From: Typhlomys cinereus
Taxonomy: Eukaryota > Chordata > Mammalia > Rodentia > Platacanthomyidae
Direction: 5' to 3'
NCBI GenBank assembly: GCA_023101885.1
Contig: JALPQD010000115.1
Coordinates: 5,820,170-5,884,169, forward strand
Length of the DNA stretch: 64,000 nucleotides
A program made the position numbers and the translations under genes. Positions within the stretch are counted from its first letter, which is position 1; the number at the start of each line of letters is the position of its first letter. Positions 12,090 to 23,815 of this stretch are shown piece after piece. The notes beneath the pieces are model-generated. The model saw only the letters and a program-made list of their open reading frames with translations, did not search any database and was not told the DNA's origin.

Positions 12090-12283
12090 GGGCCCACGGG
12101 ATAGTTTAGGTTTCTGTTCACAAATCTGGCAACCTGAGATCAATCCCCAGAAGCCCACATAATAAAGAAGAAAACTGACTTCTGAAAGTTGTCCTCTGAC
12201 CTCCACTCATGCCATGGTGTGCATGCTCACTCTCTCTCTCTCTCTTTCTTTCTCTCTAATAAAACCAAAGATATTTTTAAAAA
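12090..12283 (+). mobile_element. B3 SINE at the 5' end of the Ube2v2 pseudogene
   Basis: The B3 body is recognisable (CAACCTGAGATCAATCCCCA, GTTGTCCTCTGACCTCCACT, then a CT-rich and A-rich tail). It follows the left 16-bp flank GAAACATACCAACTTA (12074-12089) directly. It is followed by GAAATATACC (12284-12293), a partial match to that flank, and then by Ube2v2 cDNA. Confidence 0.75.
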
Positions 12284-12293
12284 GAAATATACC

Positions 12294-14784
12294 GTGCAGT
12301 GGCTGTGTTGGGCTACAGGAAAAGATGGCCGTTTCCCCAGGATTTAAAGTTCCTCGTAATTTTCGCTTATTGGAAGAACTTAAAGAAGGACAAAAAGGAG
12401 TAGGCAATGGTACGGTTAGCTGAGGCTTGAAGATGATAAAGATATGACACTTACAAGGTGGACAGGCATGATTATTGGGTCACCAAGGACAAACTATGAA
12501 AACAGAATATATAGCCTGAAAGTAGAATGTGGACCTAAATACCCAGAAGCTCCTCCATCAGTTAGAGTTGTAACAAAAATTAATATGGATGTAATAAATA
12601 ATTCCAGTGGAATGGTGGATGCATGGAGCATACCAGTGTTAGCAAAATGGCAAAATTCATATAGCATTAAAGTTGTTTTTTTTAACATTTTTTATTATTT
12701 CCGCTCATACAAACTTAGTAGGTATACCGGTTCCTTCCCTCCCTCCTCCTCCTCCCGACCCCCCTGCTCCCCCTCCCCTCATCCCTCCCTCCCCATCCCC
12801 CAGTGCCTCCCCCCCCAATCCCCAGAGAATCCTTTAATGGGCATGCCAGACTCTCCTCTGGGCCCTCCTCTCCGATGACATACAAGGACCCAGTGGCATT
12901 TCCCAGAACCCTTTCCTGTGTTCCCCTTAAGCATAGGAACACTACTGTGGTTGTCAATCCCTTGCCTCCAAGGATCTTGGTGCCTTTAGCAAATGCTAGA
13001 CTTTGTGGGGTCAATAGTGTGTTGGACATTGCGCAGGGCATGCAAAGTCCAATTATGATTGCTTCGGCCCTAACTTGTGTGGAGTATTTTGCATATCATT
13101 GCTCCTCCCATCCTTTTGCTCTTACAATCTTACCGCCCCCCTCTTCCGCAAATTTCCCTGAGCTTCAGGATGGGGAGAGATTAGGCTGGCCTAGTTCTAG
13201 GTGGTTGATATAGAGTCTCTGAAGTCCTGGATTATGGTTTGTTGATTTTCTTTTGCAGTTTTGCTGCTCCTGCAATGCCCTTCACTCCATGCTGATGGGC
13301 ATTGTATGTCACCCCCTGGCCAGAGACAAAAAGCTGTTAAACTAGAGTCTTGTTATAAGAGCACATTCAAAGGTAGATGTAATAAAAGTAGGAAACCACA
13401 GTGAGGGAGGGCTTAATCACCCATTTGCAAAATGGTTACTTTTTATCTGCCAGACTATATGCCCTCCCCTTCTGGTGAGATCATACCCTCTCAGTTGTAA
13501 ATGATCAGGAACGAAAGTCTGTGAACTTAACCAGATGTCTCATTGCTTACTTGCAGTCCTTAATGGAGGCCCATTTTCTCTGCTGTAACATGGTTCCCTC
13601 TCTCCTTGTTTCTGGTGTGGCCCTCCTACCCCATCCCTCCTGTGCATAATCCTTGCAATTACTGTAGGTACTACAGAGATTTATCTTTGAGTGTCTTTAG
13701 GTGGGCTGGGTGGGTTTAGTACTAGGAGCCACCTATTAGGTAGTACATACCGTGCTTAATTTTCTGGGTCTGGAATACTTCACTTAATATAATTGTTTCT
13801 AATGACATCCATTTCCTGGCAAATTCCAGTACTTCATCATTTTTGATGGCTGAGTAGTACTCCATTGTATAGATGTACCACATTTTCCTTATCCACTCGT
13901 CAACTGTTGGACATTTAAGTTGATTCCATGACTTTGCTCATATAGCATTAAAGTTGTACTTCAAGAGCTAAGGCACCTAATAATGTCCAAAGAAAATATG
14001 AAGCTTCCATAGCCACCAGAAGGACAGACATAGAACAATTAACTTTAGTGGATCTCAAACTTGTTGTAAATTAACAACCTTCTACTCATATTTATGATCA
14101 CAATGCAAAATACCCACACATTAAGTAGAAGAATTCCAGCTTTTAAACATGACCCGGACATTTGTAAGAATATATTTAATATACATGTGCCCATTATGTT
14201 TTCAGGAAACAGGAGTAAAAATGCAGCACAATTTTCCATTCTCTTCTTAAGGCCCTGTCATTTAAATGCAAGCACTCAGATTTGGGTTCACCAGATGAAC
14301 CCATGGCAAGGAGTGTCAGACGCCGATGGGGATTGCACGTCTCAGAGAACTAAAATTTCAAGATGGAAAAATGCAAAAGGCATGCTTTGTTCATCCTAGA
14401 CAGCAGCTGTTGAAATTGTTTAAAGTAACAGGTACAATGAACATAGTCATAAATTGTGTTAATTCTGAAGCAGTGTGGGTGCTGACTACTAGTGGTATCA
14501 AAACTAGGTTCAGGATTGCTTTGATACCTGTATTATAATAAAAAAGATGTTGTGGGGAGTGTTAATGAATTCTGTTAAAAACTGTTCCTGTTTGTTACAT
14601 GTAACAGACATAATAAATATTGGTTTATAGTCTTTGTTTAATAAACCATGCATTTAAGTTTTAAGCGATGTCAACAAAAAGGATATAGGTGTATGGATTT
14701 GTGATTTTGAGATTAAAGTTAGCCTTAAAATGTAAATAAAATGTGGAATATGTCCTAAAAAATAAATAAATAAATAAATAAAAA
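12294..14784 (+). pseudogene. Ube2v2-ps: Ube2v2 (MMS2) processed pseudogene, split by L1
   Basis: The intronless copy begins in cDNA 5'UTR and has its initiator at 12325 ([19 protein letters not shown]). It carries the UEV core (the [11 protein letters not shown] region near 12445 and the [18 protein letters not shown] region). A TGA replaces the Trp codon after ...TVS at 12421-12423, and a small indel lies just after it. Frame then resumes to [14 protein letters not shown]. An L1 fragment (12677-13937) interrupts it here. The coding tail resumes at 13958 and is followed by the 3'UTR and a poly-A/AATA tail ending near 14784. The flanking duplication GAAACATACCAACTTA is at 12074-12089 and 14785-14800. 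The parent gene is a ubiquitin-conjugating enzyme variant that partners UBE2N. This copy is dead. Confidence 0.93.
12677..13937 (-). mobile_element. 5'-truncated L1 inserted in the Ube2v2 pseudogene
   Basis: Minus-oriented L1: a T-rich tail at the left, the family-typical 3'UTR (12700-13500), and the end of ORF2 at the right (ACTCATTGT-type L1 3' coding text near 13850-13930). The 20-bp duplication TCATATAGCATTAAAGTTGT at 12657-12676 and 13938-13957 is perfect. The insertion is therefore younger than the pseudogene. Confidence 0.95.
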
Positions 14785-14800
14785 GAAACATACCAACTTA

Positions 14801-15124
14801 ACCAGTTAAGTGTATAGCTCAGCTGTGTTACCTCACATCATCACGTTCAATATCCAGAACTCTTTCCTCTAACAAAGCTGAAGCTTTAAATCCATTAAAC
14901 AATGCTTCCTCATGGTCTTCTCCCTACAGTCTCTAGTGACCACTATTGTATTTGCTTTATCTGTAGATGGGACTATTCTAAATACCTCATATAAGTGATA
15001 ATTTGGCATTTGTTTTGTGACTGCCTTATTTCATTTAGTCTCAAGTCTTCAAGGTTCATTCCTGTTGTAAGCATAAGTCAGAATTCCCTTCCCTTTAAAC
15101 AAAAGTTTCAAATTTATTGTTCAT
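14801..15124. other. intergenic stretch, no gene seen
   Basis: This is AT-rich unique DNA. Its text around 14815-15090 resembles diverged LINE-derived sequence, but I cannot assign it. Confidence 0.4.
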
Positions 15125-15136
15125 TTATTTATTTAC

Positions 15137-15176
<40 letters not shown>

Positions 15177-15295
15177 GTGGGTACACTCACCACAGCATGC
15201 ATTTAGTAGTCAGAGTGGACTCTATGGATCTAAATCATATTGTCAGGCTTGGTATCAATTGTTTTAACTGCTAAGCCATCTCTTTGCCCAGAATT
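15125..15295 (-). mobile_element. B3-like SINE with (TG)n tail, minus orientation
   Basis: A TG run at 15138-15172 is followed by reversed SINE text ending CTAAGCCATCTCTTTGCCC near 15273-15291. It is diverged. Confidence 0.55.
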
Positions 15296-15639
15296 TCTTT
15301 ATTTTTCAGGCCAAATAATATTCTATTTTATATACACACTGCATTTTGTTTCTTTGCTCATGTGTTGGTGAATGCTAGGTTGCATCAACCACTTAGCTCA
15401 CAAGTAGTACTATAAACTGCATAGACAAATATCTCTGAGAGTGAGATTTAAACTCACCGGCTAACTCTGTTGGGATAAGAATTGCTTGGGAGACAAATCT
15501 CTGGACATATCTGTAGGAGATTTTTTTTACATTAAGTTGATTGGGGTGGAAAGACTGCAGCACCATTCAGTGGGCTGAGGTCTAGGACTAATAAATACAA
15601 AGGAACAAATGAGCCGGACATATGCATTACCCATTGTCT

Positions 15640-15815
15640 ACTTCTGACTGTGGACACAGTGTGAGTAGCTGTCTTGAGTGCCTGCTGTCATTTCTTCCTT
15701 GCCATGATGGACTTCCTGAAACTGCAAGCCAGAATAAATCCTTCCCTTTATAATTATTGTGATTAGGGTACTTTGTCATAACAATGAGGAAAGTAACCAT
15801 TGTACCATGATCCAA
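15640..15815 (+). mobile_element. MaLR-like LTR, 3' end only
   Basis: The LTR-type polyadenylation segment (GCCAGAATAAATCCTTCCCT) is followed by TTGTCATAACAATGAGGAAA, as in the ends of related LTRs at 53130 and 60858. Confidence 0.45.
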
Positions 15816-17292
15816 TTTTCAATTTTTTTTTTTGTTACTTGAACAGACAAGAGCTTGGTCAGATCACATGATAATTGTTGAGGAGATCACATTATCTTCT
15901 GTAGTGGACAAATGGTTCGTATTTCTAGAGCTGTGCACAAGGACTGCTGATTGTCCACATGTCTAATGTCATCTGACTTTTTCTGGTCATTGCTATCCAA
16001 ATAGGTTTAAGGCCTGCCACTATTTTTGTGACAGATATCCACAGCGTAAAGCAAGTGTCATGCTTTAGAAAGCCCCAGTTTGGCTTTTCTGAAGCTTATT
16101 TTATTCCTCCTATGAGTGAATAATTTCTTTCTTTCTTTTTTTAATTTCCATTCATACAAACTTAACAGGTACACCGGTCCCCGCTCCCTCCAACCCCCTA
16201 TCTCCCTGTGCTCCCCTCCCCTCCCCCATCCCTTCCCATCCTCTAGTGCCTCCCCCTCCCATCCCCAGAGCATCCTTTAATGTGCATGCCAAACTCTCCT
16301 CTGGGTCCTCCTCACCGATGAAGTGCAAGGACCCAGTGGCATTTCCCAGAACCCTTTCCTGTGTTCCCCTTAAGCATAGGAACACTACTGTGGCTGTCAA
16401 TCCCTTGCCTCCAAGGATCTTAGTGCCTTTAGCAAATGCTAGACTTTGTGAGGTCAATAGTGTGTTGGACATTACGCAGGGCATGTAAAGTCCAAATATG
16501 ATTGCTTTGGCCCTAACTTGTGTGGAGTATCTTGCATATCATTGCTCCTCCCATCCTTGTGCACTTACAATCTTACCGCCCCCCTTCCGCAAATTTCCCT
16601 GAGCTTCAGGATGGGGAGAAATTTGGCTGGCCTAGTTCCAGGTGATTGATATAGAGTCTCTGGTGTTCTGGATTTTATGGTTTGTTGATTTTTTTCTTCA
16701 GTTTTGCTGCTCCCGCAATGCCCTTGGCTCTACCCTGATGGGTATTGGACGTCATCCCCTGGTCAAAGATAAAAAGCTGTTAAATAAGAGTCTTGTTATA
16801 AGAGTATATTCAAAGGTAGATGTAATAAAAGTAGGAAACCCCGGTGAGTGAGGAGTCAATCACCTATCTGCGAAATGGTTACTTTCTATCTGCCAGACTA
16901 TACGCCCTCCCCTTCTGGTAAAATCATACCCCATCAGTTGTAAATGATGAGGAAGGAAAGTCTATGAACTTAACTAGATGTCTCATTACTTACTTGCAGT
17001 CCTTGATGATGGCCTATTATCTCTGCTGTAACATGGTCTCCTCTTTTGCTACTGGTCTGGCCCTCCTTCCTCACCCCTCCTCTTCATAATCTTAGCAATT
17101 ACTGTAGTTATTACAGAGATTTATCTTTGAGTGTCTCTAAGTGGGTTTCCTACTAGGAGCCACCTATTAGGGAGTACATACGGAGTTTAATTTTCTGTGT
17201 CTGGGATACTTCACTCAATATAATTTTTCCTAATAACATCCATTTCCCAGCAAATTACAGTAATTCATCATTTTTGATGGCAGAGAAGTACT

Positions 17293-20200
17293 TCATTGTA
17301 TAGATGTACCACATTTCCTTATCCACTCGTCAACTGTTGGACATTTGGGTTGATTCCATGACTTTGCTATTGTAAAAAGTGCTGCTATGAACATGGTCAT
17401 GCTTGTGTTATTGAGGTGAATTTTTACTGTTTGGGGGGTTATTTCTAAAAGTGGAATAGCTGAGTCATATGGCATTTCAATCTTTAATTTCTTTAAGAAT
17501 CTCCAGACGGCTCGCCAGAGTGGCTGTATGAGCCTGCATTCCCACCAGCAATGTAGGAGAGTTCCCTTCTCTCCACATCCTCTCCAGCATTTGTTGTTGT
17601 TTGTATTGTGGATTTTTGCCATCCTGACTGGGGTGAGATGATATCTCAGGGAAGTTTTTATTTGCATTTCCCTGATGGCTAAGGAAGTGGAACATTCTTT
17701 AAGATATTTGTTAGACATTTTAATTTCATCCCTGGCAAAGTTTCTTTTAAGTTTCAGGGCCCATTTTTTTAATTGGGCCATTGATTTCCTTAGTGTTTAG
17801 TTTTCTAAGTTCTTCGTGCACTCTGCATAATAGAGCTGTATCAGATATGTGGATAGTGAAGATTTTCTCCCATTCTGTGGGTTGCCTTTGAGCTTGTGTT
17901 GCAACCTCTTTATCTGAACAGAAGCTCTTTAATTTCACCAGATCCCAACTGGTGAGAGTTGGTAGTAATGACTGTGCTATTGGATGTCTATTTAGGAACT
18001 GTTGGCCTAGCCCAATCAGCTCGAGGGAGTTCCCTATCCTTTCAACTATGCTTTTTATAGTCTCTGGCCTGATATCAAGGTCCTTGATCCATTTGGAATT
18101 AATTCTTGTACATGGTGACAAGTATGGGTCCAGTTTTAATCTTCTGAATGTGGACATCCAGTTTTGTCAGCACCATTTGTTGAAGATACTGTTCTTTTTC
18201 CATTGGATATTTTGGGCCCCTTTGTCAAAGATCAAATGGCTGTAATTTTGTGGGCTTATATCTGGGTCTTCAACCCTTATCCATTGATCTGTGTGTCTAT
18301 ATTGGAGCCAGTACCAGGCTGTCTTTATAACTATGGATTTGTAGTACAGACTAAGGTTTGGTATGGTGATACCTCCAGCCGTGTTTTTGTTACTCAGGAT
18401 TGTCTTTGCTATCCTGGGTCTTTTGTGCCTCCATATGAATTTTGAGATTGTTTGGTCAACTTCTTTAAAGAATCGCTTTGGGATTTTGATTGGTATAGCA
18501 TTGGATTTGTATATTGCGTTTGGTAGGATGGTCATTTTTATGATGTTGATTCTGCCAATCCAGGAACAAGGGAGGTCTTTCCACCTTCTGGTGTCTTCTG
18601 CTATTTCTTTCTTTAGGGTTTTAAAGTTCTCATTGTAAAGATCTTTTACCTCTTTGGTTAGGTTTATACCAAGGTATTTCATTTTTTTAGGGGCGATAGT
18701 AAATGGGATTGCTTCTCTCAGGGCTTTTTCACTTCTTTCATTCTGGGCATATAGGAAGGCCACTGAGTTTTGTATATTTATTTTGTATCCCGCCACCCTG
18801 CTGAACTTCTATATTAGTTCCAGGAGCTTCCTAGTAGAGTTTTTGGGATCACTCAGGTATAGGATCATGTCATCTACCAATAGAGATAACTTGACTTCTT
18901 CCTTGCCGATTTGAATCCCTTTTATGTCCCTTTCTTGTCTTATGGCTTCAGCTAAGACATCAAGTACAATATTGAAAGAAGTGGTAAGAGTGGACAGCCT
19001 TGTCTAGTTCCTGATCGAAGTGGGAATGCTTCATGTTTTTCCCCATTGAGTATAATCCTTGCTGTGGGCTTGTTGTAGACAGCTTTTATTATATTGATAA
19101 AGGTTCCTTCCATTCCAACCTTCTCTAGGGTTTTGATCATAAAGGGCTGTTGGATCTTGTGAAAAGCCTTTTCTGCATCTATTAAGAGTATTATGTGGTC
19201 TTGAACTTTGGACTGGTTTATATGATGAATTACATTTATTGATTTGCATATGTTGAACCAACCTTGTGTGCCTGGGATAAAGCCTACTTGATCCCTGTGG
19301 ATGATTTTTTTGATATGTTCTTGAATCTGATTTGCTAAGGCTTTATTAAGAATCTTTGCATCTGTGTTCATTGGAGAGATTAGCCTATAGTTTTCTTTTT
19401 TAATTGTATCTTTATTAGGTTTTGGGATTAAGATGATATTAGCTTCATAGAAGGAATTAGGTAGTGTTCCTTCCTTTGCTGTTTGATGGAACAGTTTAAG
19501 GAGTATTGGTGTTATTAATTCCTTAAATGTCTGGTAGAATTCTGTGCTGAATGCATCGGGTCCAGGACATTTTTTGGTGGGAAGATTTGAGATTACTTCC
19601 TCAATTTCCTCATATGTTATAGGACTATTTAAATAATTCACAACTTCCTGATTCAATTTAGGTAAGTTGTGTTTACTTAGGAATTCATCCATCTCTTTCG
19701 TGTTGTCAAATTTCACAGAGTATAAGTTTTTGAAATATGACGTTATAATTCTTTGGATTTCTTGGGTATCAGTAGTGATAACTCCATTTTCATTTCTAAC
19801 TTTGTTAATTTAGGTTTTCTCTCTCTTGCTTTTGGTTTATTTGACTAGGGGTGTATCAATCTTATTGATTTTTTTTCAAAGAACCAGCTTTTTGACTGGT
19901 TGATTTTCTCTATCGTTTTCCTAATCTTGATTTCAGATATTTCTCCCCTTATTTTGCTAATCTCCTCCCTTCTACTGCTTTTGGGATCAGATTGCTCTAG
20001 TGTCTCTAAAGCTTTTAGGTGCATTATTAAGTTATTTATTTCTGATGTTTCCATTTTTTTGATGTAGGCATTAAGATCTATGAACTTACCTCTTAGCACA
20101 GCTTTCATTGTGTCCCAGAGATTTTGGTAAGTTGTATTTTCATTATCATTCACTTTCAGGAAATCTTGAATTTCCTTTTTAATTTCTTCCTGAAACCAAT

Positions 20201-20963
20201 TCTCATTCAGCATCATAGTGTTAAGTTTCCAGGAGTTAGTGTATTTTCTGTTGCTTGTTGTGTCGTGAATGTCAAGCTTTAGGCCGTGGTGGTCTGATAA
20301 GATGCAGGCTAGAATTTCAACTTTCCTGTATATGTGAAGATTCGTTTTGTGGCCCAATATGTGATCTATTTTGGAGAAAGTTCCATGTGCTGCTGAGAAA
20401 AATGTGTATTCTTTGGTGCCTGGATGAAAAGTTCAATAGAGATCTGTAAGGTCCATTTCAGTAAGGGTTTGATTAAGCTCCAAAGTGTCTCTGTTAAGTT
20501 TTTACCTGTAGATCTACCCCATGTTGAGAGAGGGGTATTGAAATTCCCAAGAATTATCATTTTGGGATTGATTTCTCGGTTTAGACCTTGTAGGGTTTGC
20601 TTAATGAATGTGGAGGGGCCTTATTGGGTGCATATATGTTCAGTATTGTGAAGTCTTCCTGGTGAATTGTACCTGTGACTAAAATGTAGTATCCATCTGT
20701 GTCTCTTATGATTTTTTTTTTTGGTTTGATAGCATAATGGCTACCCCTGCCTGTTTTCTGCTTCCATTTGCTTGTAGAATTGTTGACCAGCCTTTTATTT
20801 TTAGAGCGTGCCTATCTTTTGTGGTGAGATGGGTTTCCTGCAGGCAGCAGATTGATGGATTGTGATTTTTAATCCAACTTTGTAATCTGTGTCTCTTGAT
20901 CAGTGAGTTAATTCCATTAACATTTAGTGTTATAATGGAGAAACTATTTTTAATTCCAGACAT
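17293..20963 (-). pseudogene. L1 ORF2 (endonuclease/reverse transcriptase), broken
   Basis: It starts at 20963 with an endonuclease N-terminus (NVNGINSLIKRHRLQSWI, LQETHL). The RT region lies at 19716-18790, with [11 protein letters not shown] near 19000 and a catalytic VDDM near 18865 where active rodent L1s have ADDM. The C-terminal cysteine-rich part (17781-17293) includes [16 protein letters not shown]. Reading switches frame several times between about 20700 and 17750 and meets several stops. Confidence 0.93.
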
Positions 20964-21350
20964 TTATTATGTTTAGTGGTTTTTGTAAGTATATTGTTTT
21001 GCTTTTAATGGTGTTATACTTCCCTTCTGTTCTCCTGGATATGCTTGTTTTTTTCTTCACGCTTGAGTATCATGTCTAGCATTTTTTGAAGGCCTCTTTT
21101 GGTAAACATGTATCCCTTCAAGTTGTCTTTGTGCTGGAAGATTTTTCTTTCTCCCTCGATCATGACGGATATATCACCCTGAGTTGACATTTTTGCTCAT
21201 TAAATACTTGAAGTATGTCTCTCCAAGCTCTTCTTGCTTTTACTGTTTCGACCGAGAAGTCATGTTATTTTAATAGGTTTACCTTTTTTTTTTCCTTGAG
21301 GCTCTCAGCACCATTTTTTTATCTTGAATGTGGAGTGGTTTAACTATTAT

Positions 21351-22025
21351 TTACCGTGGCGAGTTTCTATTTTGGTCATATCTGTTTGGGGTGCGGAATG
21401 CCTCTTGTATATGGGTGGGCCTCTCTTTTTTTAGATGAGGAAAGTTTTCCTTGATGATCGTTTGCAAAATTTCTTCAGGTGTGGTATATTGAGATTCTTG
21501 CTCTGGTATTCCATGAATGCGCATGTTAGGCTTCTTCAGGGTGTCCCATAACTCTTGAATGTTTCTCTCGAGTATCTTTTTGGCTTTAACAACCTCTTCC
21601 ATTGAGCTGGTTTATATTCCCACTTTGTCTTCAAGGTCTGAAATTCTGTTTTCTGCTTCGTTAGTTCTGCTGATAAGACTCTCTGTTGAGTTCTGGGTTG
21701 AAGATAACTTGTCTTTTAGTTCAGTTTTGAACTCTGCTTGAGTCTGTTTTAACTGCTCTATGCTTGTTTTTGTTTCTTGAACTGTTTTTCTCAACTCCTC
21801 CAAGTGTCTGTTGTTTTCCTCTTCAAAGCGATTGATGCAGTTATTTAATTCCTCCCGGATTTCCTCTTTCATAGTATTTAACATGGTAATGATCATGTTT
21901 TGAAAGTCGTTATCCTGGGTCACGCTTTCTTGGCCATTTTCCGTGGGTTTGTTCTTGTTGGAGTCTATCATTATGGGGTTAATTCCTTCAGTGTGAGATT
22001 TGTTTACTTGGGTGTTGTTTCTCAT
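21351..22025 (-). pseudogene. L1 ORF1 (RNA-binding coiled-coil protein), broken
   Basis: It starts at 22025. Residues about 50-135 form a charged coiled coil (EEENNRHLEELRKT..., ISDLEDKV). An in-frame TAA at 21612-21614 splits it, and the same frame continues as SSMEEVVKAKKILERNIQEL into the RRM-like part (MRIHGIPEQE) until about 21351. The C-terminal third continues in another frame. Confidence 0.9.
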
Positions 22026-22109
22026 GGATTTGCACTTTGACTGGGCATCGTCGTTTTAACTCTTAAGACCTTCTCTTAATTTCTTTGCTTTTTTCACTGA
22101 ACTGAATTA

Positions 22110-22354
22110 TTTGGCCTGGGGTTTTGGGGTTGGGCAGGAGCGGAGTTTACCTAGGTCACAGTGAGTCCAGGCTCGACTGCTCCTGTCCCGGCCGGCGGAG
22201 TGGGGAAAGGGAGGATGTGGCGGCTCCCTTGGGAGGAGCTGGGTCCCTTGGGCTGCCTGGGGTTCTGGGGGTGGGCGGGTGCGGAGCTTACCTGGGTCGC
22301 CGTGAGTCCCGCCTGCACTATGCGCGTCCTGGGGGTGGCAGAGTGGGGAAAGGG
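22110..22354 (-). repeat. two tandem L1 5' monomers, GC-rich
   Basis: Two related units of about 120 bp each carry a GAGCTTACCTGGGTCGCCGT-like segment and a GAGTGGGGAAAGGG end (units about 22110-22215 and 22245-22354, with a linker). This is the arrangement of rodent L1 monomeric promoters. It is the only GC-rich patch in the surrounding 20 kb. Confidence 0.7.
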
Positions 22355-22379
22355 ATGAGTGAATAATTTCATAGATACC

Positions 22380-23265
22380 TGCAAAATTCTCTTCCCCTTG
22401 CTTCCAACAATAGACTGTTCTATTGGTACACACACGTCATAGATGGCTGGTGTACAGTGGCAATGTCTGCAGAGGTGAGGCTCAGTGTGGATGTAGGTTG
22501 CTTCCCTAACTGTACTTGATGGATCTGAAAGTATGAACTATGTCAGATATGGGCGATGGGTAATTCTCCCTACACCAGTGCATTCTTACCAGGACTCTGA
22601 TGAATCTAGGAATTTAGAAACTCAACCTTCATCTGAGTTCAAATCTTAAATTGTAAACATTTACAATCTTTTAAAAACTATTTTGACAGGTAATATAAAT
22701 AATTCATTTTTTGAAAACCATTGTGATTGGGAATACAGTATAATTGATATCAGATAGTATGGCTATCTGTTCCTCCCACATAACTAGATGGACTTTAGGA
22801 TTATTATCAATCACTTTGTCTTTTACAAACATGGAAGAAGTACATGCTAAAAGGAGTACTTCTAGATTGTTTTATTCTACAAAATAAGGACATTTATTTT
22901 GGTCCTTGAAAAACATGTTATAAGTCAGGTTTAAACATGGTGTAAATTTGATAAAAATGAAGTGTTTGATAAGATATAGTATTTGTAATTCTAGATACAA
23001 TACTTAATTTTGAAAAGTCTACATATTCATTCATACAGTGGTCAGTAATTCCCCATTGAGACTAAGAATTCAAGAAAACTGCCTTCATTATTATCATCTC
23101 AGTGCTACTAGAGAAAACAAGGATAATAACACATTTTTGCTTCATAAAGGTGTTGTGAAGATTGGGGGCAATAAATGTCAGCTCCAACTATTACTAGAAC
23201 TTTCAACCATTTTGGACCATCCAGCCTGTTCATATTAAATCAGGCTGACATGCTAACATTTCTGT
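22380..23265. other. intergenic stretch, no gene seen
   Basis: This is AT-rich DNA with no exon or repeat that I recognise. Confidence 0.55.
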
Positions 23266-23269
23266 AGTC

Positions 23270-23560
23270 ACTTGTCTCATTGCAGCAACTAAAGCACCTT
23301 AAGGAATCAAGGGCTTATTTTGGTTCATAGTCCCAGAGTACAATCCATTATGGCAGAAAATGCATGGGAGCAGGAGTGTGAGGCCAGGAAGTAGAAAGTG
23401 ATAAAGGCGAGTGCTCAGCTCACTGTCTCCCTTTTATTTAACCAAGGACCTTGGCCCATGGAATGGTCTCATCTTCCACTTCAGTTAGCCCCTCATTGAC
23501 ATGCCCAGAGGCTAATCTAATCTAGATAATTCCTTACAGGCATACACAGAAGTTTGCCTT
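23270..23560 (-). repeat. rodent interspersed repeat, LTR-like, diverged
   Basis: It is similar to 9555-9880 and 32515-32880 (AAGGGCTTATTTTGGTTCAT block, ATGGCAGAAAATGCATGG block). The class is uncertain. Confidence 0.4.
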
Positions 23561-23729
23561 ATAGATGATGCTAGATTCTGCGAAGTTGACAATATTAATA
23601 CAATAGCAATATAGAAAATGTATAGAAAGTGCCCAATATGTACTCCTGGAGGGAAGGAATGAGCTGAATTATATTAAAGCCTTTTGTAATATAGGTCAAT
23701 CTTATAGTCAATTGATTTAATCTGCTCTG

Positions 23730-23815
23730 AGACATAGTCTCACATAACTCAGGCTGACCTTAAACTCCTGACCCTCTAAATGCTAAGATTATAGGCATGT
23801 GCTACCACACCTGCA
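23730..23815 (-). mobile_element. B1-like SINE fragment
   Basis: This is reversed 7SL-type text: GAGACATAGTCTCACATAAC, a block around CAGGCTGACCTTAAACTCC, then ATAGGCATGTGCTACCACAC. Confidence 0.7.

Larger units (their letters stand above)
16128..22354 (-). mobile_element. full-length LINE-1, inactive
   Basis: This is a 6.2-kb minus-strand L1 with every part in order: two 5' monomers and leader (22354-22026), ORF1 (22025 to about 21300), ORF2 (20963-17293), a 3'UTR matching the fragments elsewhere in the window, and a T-rich (poly-A) end at 16128. The 16-bp duplication ATGAGTGAATAATTTC is exact at 16112-16127 and 22355-22370. Both reading frames are broken, so it cannot move itself, but the exact duplication shows it is fairly recent. 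Confidence 0.96.

Noticed and set aside
12715..13213. Frames of 108-136 aa repeated at 12.8, 16.2, 30.4, 38.0 and 41.2 kb
   Set aside because: The recurrence is the shared L1 3'UTR, which is not coding.
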